A stretch of 22,868 nt of DNA, taken from assembly GCA_964551475.1 (NCBI GenBank), contig CAZKCI010000100.1, positions 1-22,868 on the forward strand, read 5' to 3'. Below, one piece after another: positions 1-6,445 of the stretch. The stretch is from CAZKCI01 sp964551475 (GTDB taxonomy: Bacteria; Auribacterota; Erginobacteria; Erginobacterales; CAZKCI01). The stretch's first letter is position 1, and every line of letters starts with the position of its first letter. The translations under genes and the position numbers were made by a program. The notes beneath the pieces were generated by a model. It was not told where the DNA came from and did not search any database. It was given only the letters and a program-made list of their open reading frames with translations.

Positions 1-189
1 CGCGGCGATCCGGTCGAGGTTGGGGCTGGTGTCGCGGGAGTAGCCGTAGCATCCGAGATGGTCGGGGCGGACGGAGTCGAGGCAGATCATGATCACGTTC
101 GAGTTCGGCGCGGGCCCGAACGGCTGGCGGCAGGAGGGGAGAGCGAGGAGGAGAGCGCTCGCGAGGAGAGAGCCCCGGCGGATTTTCAT
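1..189 (-). CDS. Sulfatase-fold (alkaline phosphatase superfamily) lipoprotein, N-terminal fragment
   Basis: Only the first 63 codons are inside the window; the gene continues past the left edge. The ATG at 189-187 opens a short basic region (MKIRRG), a hydrophobic stretch and a lipobox-like LPSC ending at Cys20, so it is probably an exported lipoprotein. Residues 31-63 carry the first metal-binding strand of the sulfatase/phosphodiesterase fold (VIMICLDSVRPDHLGCYGY), with Asp38 as the expected metal ligand. The fragment is clearly a paralogue of the complete gene at 4889-6292, which has the same LPSCR and RPDHLGCYGY segments. The nucleophile position lies outside the window, so sulfatase cannot be told from phosphohydrolase here. 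It lies 218 bp downstream of the glycosyltransferase cluster on the same strand. The assignment to the superfamily is firm; the substrate is unknown. Confidence 0.85.
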   Translation of the reverse strand, partial: MKIRRGSLLASALLLALPSCRQPFGPAPNSNVIMICLDSVRPDHLGCYGYSRDTSPNLDRIAA

Positions 190-301
190 GCGCTCAGGAT
201 AACACACGCTCGACCGGCGCGAATAGGAGAACGGGGCTCCGGATCGGATTGGGGGGAGCGGCTGCCTGCCCTGATCCCCGGGCTCGGCTGGCCAAAAATC
301 T

Positions 302-381
302 AACAGACGATCGAATAGGATTGAATAGGATGGGACCAACAGGCCGTCATTATCCTCTCCCATCCTATTCAATCGTCTGTT
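302..381. repeat. Long imperfect inverted repeat, possible terminator
   Basis: The right arm at 358-381 (24 nt, ending TCAATCGTCTGTT) is the exact reverse complement of the left arm at 302-335 once a 10-nt insertion, CGAATAGGAT at 312-321, is removed. The insertion is a near copy of the adjacent TGAATAGGAT, so the left arm carries a tandem duplication. The loop is about 22 nt. It lies just downstream of the leftward glycosyltransferase operon (stop at 408) and upstream of the leftward lipoprotein start (189). It could stop transcription or be a dispersed repeat; no clean T-run follows it. Confidence 0.6.
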
Positions 382-407
382 GAATAGGCCGGGCCAAGGA
401 TGTCGGT

Positions 408-1940
408 CTACGGTTCCCGTTTCCAGATCGCGACATTGAGATCGGGAGAGCGCACCTGTTTGACCATGAGATAGCGGAAGGGAAGATTTTTTACGCCGGC
501 GTGAACGTCCCCCGGCTGGAACTGGGGATACGGAGATCGTCCCTGCGAGAGGATGTAGTCGGGGCGGTAGGTCCGGATCAGGTATTGGTAGCTGTGCAGG
601 TGGGCGGCGTCGGCCATCGCGGGAAAGACCAGGCCGTCGATGTCCAGCATCCGCCGTTCGGCGTAAAAGCCGACCACTCCCACCTCGGGTATCCCCACCC
701 GCGCGGACGCGGGCGAGTTCTCCTTGATCCAGATCCCGGCCTCGCGATAGGGGTCGAGACGGGGATCGGAGAAGACCACCCCCCTCTGGCCGGTGGCCGC
801 GACCAGGAGCGCCCCGAGAGGGATGAAGATCGGCCAATGACTTAGGCCGTTCCGGGAGGCCTCGGGACGGAAATCGGAGGGAGGGTGGAGGATCCAGCCG
901 TCGAGAAGAGAGGCGAATCCGGGGATCTTCTCGCGCCGACGGCGCGCGGTCGTAGAGATGAAATAGACCCCGTAAGCGGCGAAGAAGGAGAGGGCGAAGG
1001 CGAGGGGGGCGTGATACCAGGGAAAGGCCGCCACCCGGAGGAGGCCGTAGCCGAGATAGTAAGCCAGGAAGAAGAAGAGCAAGGGGAGAAACCGGCGGTC
1101 GATCAGCGCGGCCGCCGCACCGACGAGAAAAAGAGAATAGAGGGCGCCGAACTCCCATCCGCCCGGACCGAAACGGCCGGGGAAGTTGATCATAACGTCG
1201 CGGAAGAAGGGGATCCAGGGTGAATGGGGGAGGCGGGCCATGGCCATCTTCACGCCGAGCGTCGAGGGGAGGAAGGAGCCGAAATAGAAGCGGGAGAAGA
1301 CGAACCAGGGGAGGAGGACGGCGGCGAAAAGGAAGAGGGGGCGGAAATCCCATTTTCTCTCCCGGGCCTGACGAAAGAAATCGAACCAGAAGAGGATGAG
1401 CGGAAGCAGGATACCCTCTCCCCGCGTGAGCGCCCCCAGCGCTCCCAGGACGGCGAAGACGCATCTCCGCCCGCTCTGATAGAAATAATACTGGCCGACG
1501 ATCAGGGCGAGGAGGAGGCAGGTTTCGTTCCCCAGCGACTCGATCAGGACGGGATTGAGAACGACCAGGGGGATGGCGAGCAGCCCGGCCGCGAAAGAGG
1601 CGGCGCGGGAGAGGATGAGGTAGGAAAAAAAGGCCGCCGCTCCCAGGGAGAGGATACTGAGGAGCGAACCCCAGAAGGGGAGGTCCGCACGGATCCCTCC
1701 GACCAGGGAGAGGAGGAGAGCGAGGAAGGGCGAGGTGGTGCCGAGGTGCCTCTCCCCCGGGTTGTAGACGAAACCCTCTCCCCGGATGAGGTTGTGAGCG
1801 TAGCGATAAGTGATGTAGGCGTCGTCGGTAGCAAGGCCGAAGTTGAGGAGGCCCAACGGGACGAGCAGGGCGGCGGCCAGAGCCAGGGCGATGAGATGGC
1901 GGCCGAGGGAAGAGCGGCTATTTTTTGAGCAGAGCGCCAT
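408..1940 (-). CDS. Multi-pass membrane glycosyltransferase, GT-C type (GT39/GT83-like)
   Basis: A 510-residue integral membrane protein with about ten or more hydrophobic segments. After the first membrane helix (residues about 15-35) comes an Asp-Asp pair (D39-D40) in ATDDAYITYRYAHNLIRG, followed by GEGFVYNPGERHLGTTSP. This is the hallmark of polyprenyl-phosphate-sugar-using GT-C enzymes, where the acidic loop faces the periplasm. LTRGEGILLPL near residue 171 and the C-terminal VGIPEVGVVGFYAERR/LDIDGL segment are also typical of the family. The likely role is to transfer a sugar from a lipid-phosphate donor to a glycan outside the inner membrane; donor and acceptor are unknown. The ATG at 1940 lies inside the end of the upstream GT4 gene (23-bp overlap) with GGAG 6 nt before it, which suggests translational coupling. 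The family is clear; the exact CAZy family is not. Confidence 0.85.
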   Translation of the reverse strand: MALCSKNSRSSLGRHLIALALAAALLVPLGLLNFGLATDDAYITYRYAHNLIRGEGFVYNPGERHLGTTSPFLALLLSLVGGIRADLPFWGSLLSILSLGAAAFFSYLILSRAASFAAGLLAIPLVVLNPVLIESLGNETCLLLALIVGQYYFYQSGRRCVFAVLGALGALTRGEGILLPLILFWFDFFRQARERKWDFRPLFLFAAVLLPWFVFSRFYFGSFLPSTLGVKMAMARLPHSPWIPFFRDVMINFPGRFGPGGWEFGALYSLFLVGAAAALIDRRFLPLLFFFLAYYLGYGLLRVAAFPWYHAPLAFALSFFAAYGVYFISTTARRRREKIPGFASLLDGWILHPPSDFRPEASRNGLSHWPIFIPLGALLVAATGQRGVVFSDPRLDPYREAGIWIKENSPASARVGIPEVGVVGFYAERRMLDIDGLVFPAMADAAHLHSYQYLIRTYRPDYILSQGRSPYPQFQPGDVHAGVKNLPFRYLMVKQVRSPDLNVAIWKREP

Positions 1941-3324
1941 AGATCTCCATCAGTCTCCGGTAATAGCTCTCCGGGTCGAAGCGCATTTTCACCAGATCCC
2001 TCCCCGCCCGTCCCATTTTCTCCGCTTCTTCCGGATGGGAGAGGAAGAAGGATATCTCCTCCGCCAATTCCCCCGCGTCCCCCGGGGCGAAGGTGAGGCC
2101 GGTTTCTCCAGCGCGGACCAGTTCCGGGATGCCCCCGATCCGCGCCCCGATCACGGGACGCCCCGCCGCGTAGGATTCGAGTATGGAGATCGGGTTGTTC
2201 TCGTACCACTCCGAGGGGACGATCACGGCGGCGGAGGCGTTGAGCTCGCGGGCGATCTCTTCCCGGGGGCGGTGGCCGAGGAAGGCGACCCGGCCGGGTG
2301 CGCGCCTGGCCGCTTCCGTCTCGAGCTCGCCGCGCAGAGGCCCGTCGCCCAGTATGCGGAGCCGGGCGGGCAGACGCTCAAAAGCACGGAGGAGCGTGAA
2401 AAGACCCTTCTCCGGTGAAAGGCGGCCGAGGTAGAGGAAAAGATCCGATGGTCTCTGTTGGTAGCCGCAGGCCACGCCTCTGTCGGGCGGGTAAACTTTA
2501 GCCTGCGTTGGGGCCGTGCGATCAGGGCTATCGTTGCGCAGGCTGAAGCCTGCGGCTACCGGCTGGGTTAAAGACGGCCCGTAGCCGCACCCTTCAGGGT
2601 GCGTGTTAGCCAGGTCGGCATGCAGGCTAAAGCCTGCGGCTACCGGCGGCGAGGCGAAGGCACCGGGATCGACGAAGTTGGGGAGGACTTCGATCCTTCC
2701 CGGGAAGCCCATCTCCGCAAGCTTTTCCTTGAGGAAACGGCTGGGCGAGATGAAGAGATCGATCATCGGCCAGAGGCGGAGGATGCGGTGGTGGAGGTAC
2801 ATCTCGGCGGCGGTGAGGGCGCTCCCGGCGCGGGAGCCTCCCTGGCAGCGGTTCCGGAAACATCGGTAGTATCGCCCCCCCGAGCACTCCTCGCAGATCT
2901 TCCCCCCGCGCTCCAGGCGGTAAGTCCCGCAGACCATCTTGTAATCGTGCAGCGTCATCACCGACGGGATGGAGCGTTTCCGGATCTCGGGGATGATCGA
3001 AGGCGAGATCTGATGGTGGATGTTGTGGAGGTGGACGATGTCCGGTTGGGCTTCATCGAGGAGGCGGCCGATCCTTTTCGCCGCGGCGCGGTAGTAGAGG
3101 ATGCGTCCGGCGGTCCGCAGCCTCTCGGCCGGGCCGGCCTGAGCGCGGAGATCGACGAAGGGGACGAAATGGACCGAGTCGGCGTGGCGGAGGTTTTCCG
3201 GATGGGCCATGGAGAAGAAGCGGACGGTATGGCCGTGTTCTTCGAGGAGGCGGGCGGTGTCGAACATCACCCGCTCCGATCCCCCGCGGTGGTAGAAGAA
3301 TTTGTTGACCAGCAATATCTTCAT
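1918..3324 (-). CDS. GT4-family glycosyltransferase with an in-frame repeat insertion
   Basis: A cytoplasmic GT-B retaining glycosyltransferase of 468 residues. The N-terminal Rossmann domain starts MKILLVNKFFYHRGGSERV and includes DIVHLHNIHHQ (95-105) and a cysteine cluster (C132, C144, C147, C155, C160) seen in one GT4 subgroup. The C-terminal domain starts around FLYLGRLSPEKG (296-307) and holds the EX7E motif (E375...E383, in YENNPISILESYAAGRPV). Between the domains, residues 228-288 are an added block of two VAAGFSL-type units that corresponds exactly to palindromic repeat DNA (see 2461-2643). Without it the protein would be near 407 residues, a usual GT4 length. ATG 3324 is preceded by GGGA 7 nt upstream. 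It lies 146 bp after the pyruvyl transferase gene and overlaps the GT-C gene, so it probably acts in the same surface-polysaccharide pathway. Substrate unknown. Confidence 0.93.
   Translation of the reverse strand: MKILLVNKFFYHRGGSERVMFDTARLLEEHGHTVRFFSMAHPENLRHADSVHFVPFVDLRAQAGPAERLRTAGRILYYRAAAKRIGRLLDEAQPDIVHLHNIHHQISPSIIPEIRKRSIPSVMTLHDYKMVCGTYRLERGGKICEECSGGRYYRCFRNRCQGGSRAGSALTAAEMYLHHRILRLWPMIDLFISPSRFLKEKLAEMGFPGRIEVLPNFVDPGAFASPPVAAGFSLHADLANTHPEGCGYGPSLTQPVAAGFSLRNDSPDRTAPTQAKVYPPDRGVACGYQQRPSDLFLYLGRLSPEKGLFTLLRAFERLPARLRILGDGPLRGELETEAARRAPGRVAFLGHRPREEIARELNASAAVIVPSEWYENNPISILESYAAGRPVIGARIGGIPELVRAGETGLTFAPGDAGELAEEISFFLSHPEEAEKMGRAGRDLVKMRFDPESYYRRLMEIYGALLKK
2461..2643. repeat. 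Two REP-like palindromic elements inserted in frame in a coding gene
   Basis: Read on the minus strand, unit 1 (2643-2581, 63 nt) starts GTAGCCGCAGGCTTTAGCC and ends GGGTGCGGCTAC. A 21-nt spacer follows, then unit 2 (2559-2461, 99 nt) starts GTAGCCGCAGGCTTCAGCC and ends GGCCTGCGGCTAC. Each has GTAGCC/GGCTAC ends, and unit 1 has two small hairpins: GCAGGCTTTAGCCTGC and CGCACCCTGAAGGGTGCG. The same element stands alone at 19337-19394. Both units, the spacer and the whole 183-nt block are multiples of three, with no stop in the host frame. They encode residues 228-288 of the GT4 enzyme. Confidence 0.88.
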
Positions 3325-3382
3325 CTGAGTTCCCAGGAATTGGGTTTGCTTCGCCCCGAGAAAATCGTTCCGAACCGGGTTG

Positions 3383-3416
3383 TAACACTTTCATTCCGAT
3401 CGGAATGAAAGTGTTA
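3383..3416. promoter_or_regulatory. Perfect 34-bp palindrome upstream of the GT4 gene
   Basis: TAACACTTTCATTCCGA (3383-3399) is followed immediately by its exact reverse complement (3400-3416), with no loop. It lies between the leftward pyruvyl transferase stop (3471) and GT4 start (3324) and is much more A+T-rich than its surroundings. A hairpin without a loop is a poor terminator, and no T-run follows. A dimeric-repressor operator is possible, and TATATAA at its edge on the minus strand could be a -10 region. A short dispersed palindrome is the other option. Confidence 0.5.
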
Positions 3417-3470
3417 TATATTTGCCGGGATCGAACTGGTTTGCGCGGAACGGGTTCCGAAAAGGCCGCG

Positions 3471-4790
3471 CTAGTTTGACAGGGAGGCCTTGAGCAAGAG
3501 AGGCGCCTGTGTCTCCAGTTCGCTCGCCGCCGCCGCGACCTTATCTCCGATCCGCTTCCTCATCCGCTCGCGCTCGGACAGGATTTCCTTCGCCTTCTCC
3601 AGCAGCTTCTCCGAGGTGACGGAGTTGATGCCCAGGACATAGTCCGTTCCCTCAATCATACCGATGATCCCGTAGCCTTTGGGGACTTCGTAGGCGATGG
3701 CCACCACCGGCGTGCCCGCGGTCAGGGCGAAGATGCCGGAATGGATGCGGGTGGCGACGAAGAGATCCATCGCCCCGTAGAGGCGGCGGAGCTCATGGGG
3801 ATGGTAGTCGCCCCCGAGGACGATGTTCCGTGTCCCCGTCGCGAGACGGGCCGCCTCTTCGGCGACCGGGATGTCCTCCTGGGCGTGAGGCATGAAGACG
3901 CAGGTGGCGGAGAGCTCGCTCGCCGCCCGCACCGTGAAATCCGCCACGGCGCGGAGGTAGGAGCGATAGGCTTCCCCCGGGTTATCGCGTCCGGGGAAGC
4001 GCCAGTGGCGGACGGTGATGCCGATCCGGGGGGAAGGGAGGGCGGCCAGCTCCCGGAGGGGAGGATCGCCCCGCGGGTCGGACGGGGATCGTCCGTCCGC
4101 GCGCGGCGGGATGTCGAGAAAAGCGAGATCGGAGATGAGAGTCACTTGTTCCGGGCGGAGGCGAAGCTGGTGGAGAAGAAAGTCCCGCGTGATCTCCTCC
4201 CGCGCCGCCAGGCGATGAAAACGGCCGAGGACGGCGGAGGCGAGGAGGCGGGCGAGGCGGCCGTTAAGGGGGCCGACCGAATGGCCGAGCGCGATGATCT
4301 TCTTGCCGAGCGCGAGGGCGAAGAGGGTCATCAGGAACATCCGGTAGAGGAAGAGGAATTGTTTGCATCCGCCGTGGGAGTAGAAGTAGCTTCCTCCTTT
4401 CAGGATGACCAGGGAGGAACCAGCGATCCAGGCCGCGAGCGGTCGATACGAAGAAGGGAGGAGGGGAAGGGCGCGCCGGCGCAGGACGAAGATCAGAAGG
4501 AGGGCCCAGAACGAAACGAGGAGGCGCGCCGCCGCTCGCGTGTTTTCCCGGATCGGTGAATCCCCCGCATGGACACGGGGAAAAGGGGAGCCGAAGAGAC
4601 GGTCGAAATCCAGTCGTTTGACGAAGAGAAAGGCGGACGGATCGGCTACCTCCTCCGGAGAGTAGTCGTGGTTGAACAGGGCGACCCGCGCCTCGGGATA
4701 AGCGGAGCGGACGAGGGCCAGAGTCGATTCCACGATCGCCAGGTCTCCCTTGTTGGCGTCGAGGGACATATTGAGGATCGCTACGTCCAT
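3471..4790 (-). CDS. Polysaccharide pyruvyl transferase family protein
   Basis: A 439-residue protein matching PF04230 (CsaB/WcaK/AmsJ type), which adds ketal-linked pyruvate to sugars of surface polysaccharides using phosphoenolpyruvate. Seen in the sequence: the N-terminal NMSLDANKGDLAIVEST (residues 7-23), with the family's N-x-GD-x-AI motif; ILKGGSYFYSHGG (129-141); ALGHSVGPL (167-175); and the C-terminal TRIHSGIFALTAGTPVVAIAY (347-367) with its conserved His. A hydrophobic stretch at about 88-102 may associate with the membrane or pack in the fold. The ATG at 4790 has no strong ribosome site. It is the first gene of the leftward glycan cluster and faces away from the lipoprotein gene at 4889 across a palindrome. 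The family assignment is confident; the sugar acceptor is unknown and some members have other activities. Confidence 0.88.
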   Translation of the reverse strand: MDVAILNMSLDANKGDLAIVESTLALVRSAYPEARVALFNHDYSPEEVADPSAFLFVKRLDFDRLFGSPFPRVHAGDSPIRENTRAAARLLVSFWALLLIFVLRRRALPLLPSSYRPLAAWIAGSSLVILKGGSYFYSHGGCKQFLFLYRMFLMTLFALALGKKIIALGHSVGPLNGRLARLLASAVLGRFHRLAAREEITRDFLLHQLRLRPEQVTLISDLAFLDIPPRADGRSPSDPRGDPPLRELAALPSPRIGITVRHWRFPGRDNPGEAYRSYLRAVADFTVRAASELSATCVFMPHAQEDIPVAEEAARLATGTRNIVLGGDYHPHELRRLYGAMDLFVATRIHSGIFALTAGTPVVAIAYEVPKGYGIIGMIEGTDYVLGINSVTSEKLLEKAKEILSERERMRKRIGDKVAAAASELETQAPLLLKASLSN

Positions 4791-4795
4791 GGATC

Positions 4796-4835
4796 GAATT
4801 ATTCATGGAAATCCGGCGATTTCCATGAATAATTC
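4796..4835. promoter_or_regulatory. Perfect inverted repeat in a divergent intergenic region
   Basis: GAATTATTCATGGAAATC (4796-4813) and its exact reverse complement (4818-4835) are separated by a 4-nt CGGC loop. The 11-mer TTTCCATGAAT in the right arm (4820-4830) recurs at 4884-4894, where it contains the ATG of the rightward lipoprotein gene. The element sits 6 bp upstream of the leftward pyruvyl transferase ATG. The position between divergent genes and the third half-site suggest an operator, or a hairpin in the leader mRNA. No sigma-70 promoter could be assigned. Confidence 0.5.
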
Positions 4836-4888
4836 AGGATACGTCGCTGTCGGTCGTCCTCGGCGATGGCGGATGTCCCCTTCTTTCC

Positions 4889-6292
4889 ATGAATCTTTCG
4901 CCCGGCCAGGGATCTTCTCTCCGGTTCCGGCAGCGCGGCATGATCGCGGCCGCGGCTGTCGTTTCCGCTTTTCTCCCCTCCTGCCGCCCCCCGGCCTTGA
5001 CGCCCGCGCCCGGTTCCAACGTTATCCTCGTCTGCGTCGACTCGCTGCGCCCGGACCATCTCGGCTGCTACGGTTACCCGCTTCCGACCAGCCCCCAGCT
5101 CGACCGCCTGGCCGCCTCCGGCGCGCGTTTCACCCAGGCGCTGGCCAACGCCACCTGGACTCTCCCCTCGATCTCCACCCTTTTCACCTCCCTCTATCCC
5201 TCGGCTCACGGGATGCACTCCTATTCCATGGAACGGCAGCGCGCCCGGCCGCTGCCCCCGACCGCTCTCACGCTCGCCCGGTTTCTCGCCGTCCACGGCT
5301 ACCGGACCGCCGGCTTCAGCGACGGGGGATGGGTTTCCCGGGACTTCGGCCTCGATGCCGGTTTTGAGCATTGGGAGGAGGGGACTTTCGGCATCAAGGA
5401 TTTGATGGACAAGGCCCTGGGTTGGATCGCCGTTGATCGGCGGCCGTTCCTGGTCTATCTCCATGCATATACCGCGCATATCCCCTTTCATCCCCCGCCG
5501 GCTTTTCGAGAGAAGTTCGGCATCGCGGAGGACGACTATCTGGGCCGCGACTACTCCTGGGGGGATCTCCAGGAGCGGGCGGTTTCCGGTGGGATCTCCG
5601 AGGGGGAACTCTCCCGGATCGTCCGCCAGTATGATGCCGCTATCGCCTATGTCGACGAGCAGATCGGCCGCCTGGCGGAGGGATTGAGGGCACGGGAAAT
5701 CGACCGGAAAACGCTGATGGTCGTCTTCGCCGACCACGGGGAACAGTTTCTCGAACACGGCCAGATCCTCCACGGGCAGTTCAACAACCAGACCGGTCCC
5801 AATCGGCGGACTTGCTACGACGAGACGATCCGCATCCCCCTGATCCTGGCCGGGCCCGGTGTGGCGGCCGGGAGTGTGGCGGAGGAGCAGATTTCCCTGA
5901 TCGACCTTCTGCCCACGCTGGCCGATTACCTGGGCTTCCGCCTTCCGGAAGGCGCTGTCCAGGGGAAGAGTTTTCTGGACCGGGGGAAGGGGGGCTGGGC
6001 CTTGATCGAAGATAATCTGAACGGTCTTGTCGCCCTCCGGTCAATCCACTGGAAGTTGATTCTGGATGACCGTGAAAGACGAACGGAACTCTACGATCTG
6101 GAGGAAGATCCGGGCGAAATAACCGATCTCTCTTTGTCTCGTCCGGAACGGGTGGGGGAGATGATGGGTGTTTTAGCGGAAAGGGAACGGCCCAATCGAG
6201 ACGGGGGGGTATTGGTCGGTCCCGCTGACGGTCCGTCGGAGATCTCCACCGGCGTCCGCGACCAGCTCAAGTCGCTCGGTTATATTCAGTGA
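4889..6292 (+). CDS. Sulfatase-fold lipoprotein with a Thr at the nucleophile position
   Basis: A 467-residue protein. A basic segment (LRFRQRG, 11-17), a hydrophobic stretch and FLPSC with Cys32 suggest export and lipidation. ATG 4889 is preferred over ATG 4940 because only it includes the basic region; neither has a good ribosome site. The alkaline phosphatase/sulfatase superfamily is shown by VILVCVDSLRPDH (metal ligand Asp51), VVFADHGEQFLEHG (Asp282, His283) and the terminal LKSLGYI. Where sulfatases have CxPSR, with Cys or Ser becoming formylglycine, this protein has TWTLPSIST, with Thr91. Superfamily members with a direct Thr nucleophile include nucleotide pyrophosphatases and phosphoethanolamine transferases, so a phosphate-ester substrate is more likely than a sulfate ester. 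It is a paralogue of the fragment at 1-189 and diverges from the glycan cluster. Confidence 0.9.
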   Translation: MNLSPGQGSSLRFRQRGMIAAAAVVSAFLPSCRPPALTPAPGSNVILVCVDSLRPDHLGCYGYPLPTSPQLDRLAASGARFTQALANATWTLPSISTLFTSLYPSAHGMHSYSMERQRARPLPPTALTLARFLAVHGYRTAGFSDGGWVSRDFGLDAGFEHWEEGTFGIKDLMDKALGWIAVDRRPFLVYLHAYTAHIPFHPPPAFREKFGIAEDDYLGRDYSWGDLQERAVSGGISEGELSRIVRQYDAAIAYVDEQIGRLAEGLRAREIDRKTLMVVFADHGEQFLEHGQILHGQFNNQTGPNRRTCYDETIRIPLILAGPGVAAGSVAEEQISLIDLLPTLADYLGFRLPEGAVQGKSFLDRGKGGWALIEDNLNGLVALRSIHWKLILDDRERRTELYDLEEDPGEITDLSLSRPERVGEMMGVLAERERPNRDGGVLVGPADGPSEISTGVRDQLKSLGYIQ

Positions 6293-6312
6293 ACCATCTC
6301 GTCTCTGAACAT

Positions 6313-6417
6313 GTGGGAGGGCCGTCCTCGGCCCTCTCCCAGCCGGCCCGGATCGCGGCCCCGATAGTCCCGGCAGAAGTGAGGGACTATCGGGGCAGGC
6401 GGGGACGCCGCTCCCAC
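6313..6417. repeat. Dispersed palindromic repeat, GTGGGAG family (copy 1)
   Basis: The outer arms are GTGGGAGGGCCGTCC at the left and the near reverse complement GGACGCCGCTCCCAC at the right (13 of 15 match). Inside is a perfect 13-bp stem, CCCCGATAGTCCC (6359-6371) with its complement at 6383-6395, around an 11-nt loop. A related copy lies at 9616-9679. It fills the gap between the sulfatase-fold gene and the oxidoreductase gene and could also act as a transcript-end hairpin. Confidence 0.78.
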
Positions 6418-6445
6418 GAGGGACAATAACTGACTTGGTGAGGGA

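Noticed and set aside
4940..6292. Alternative start of the sulfatase-fold lipoprotein at ATG 4940
   Set aside because: It would remove the basic LRFRQRG region before the hydrophobic stretch, leaving an incomplete signal peptide, and has no better ribosome site.
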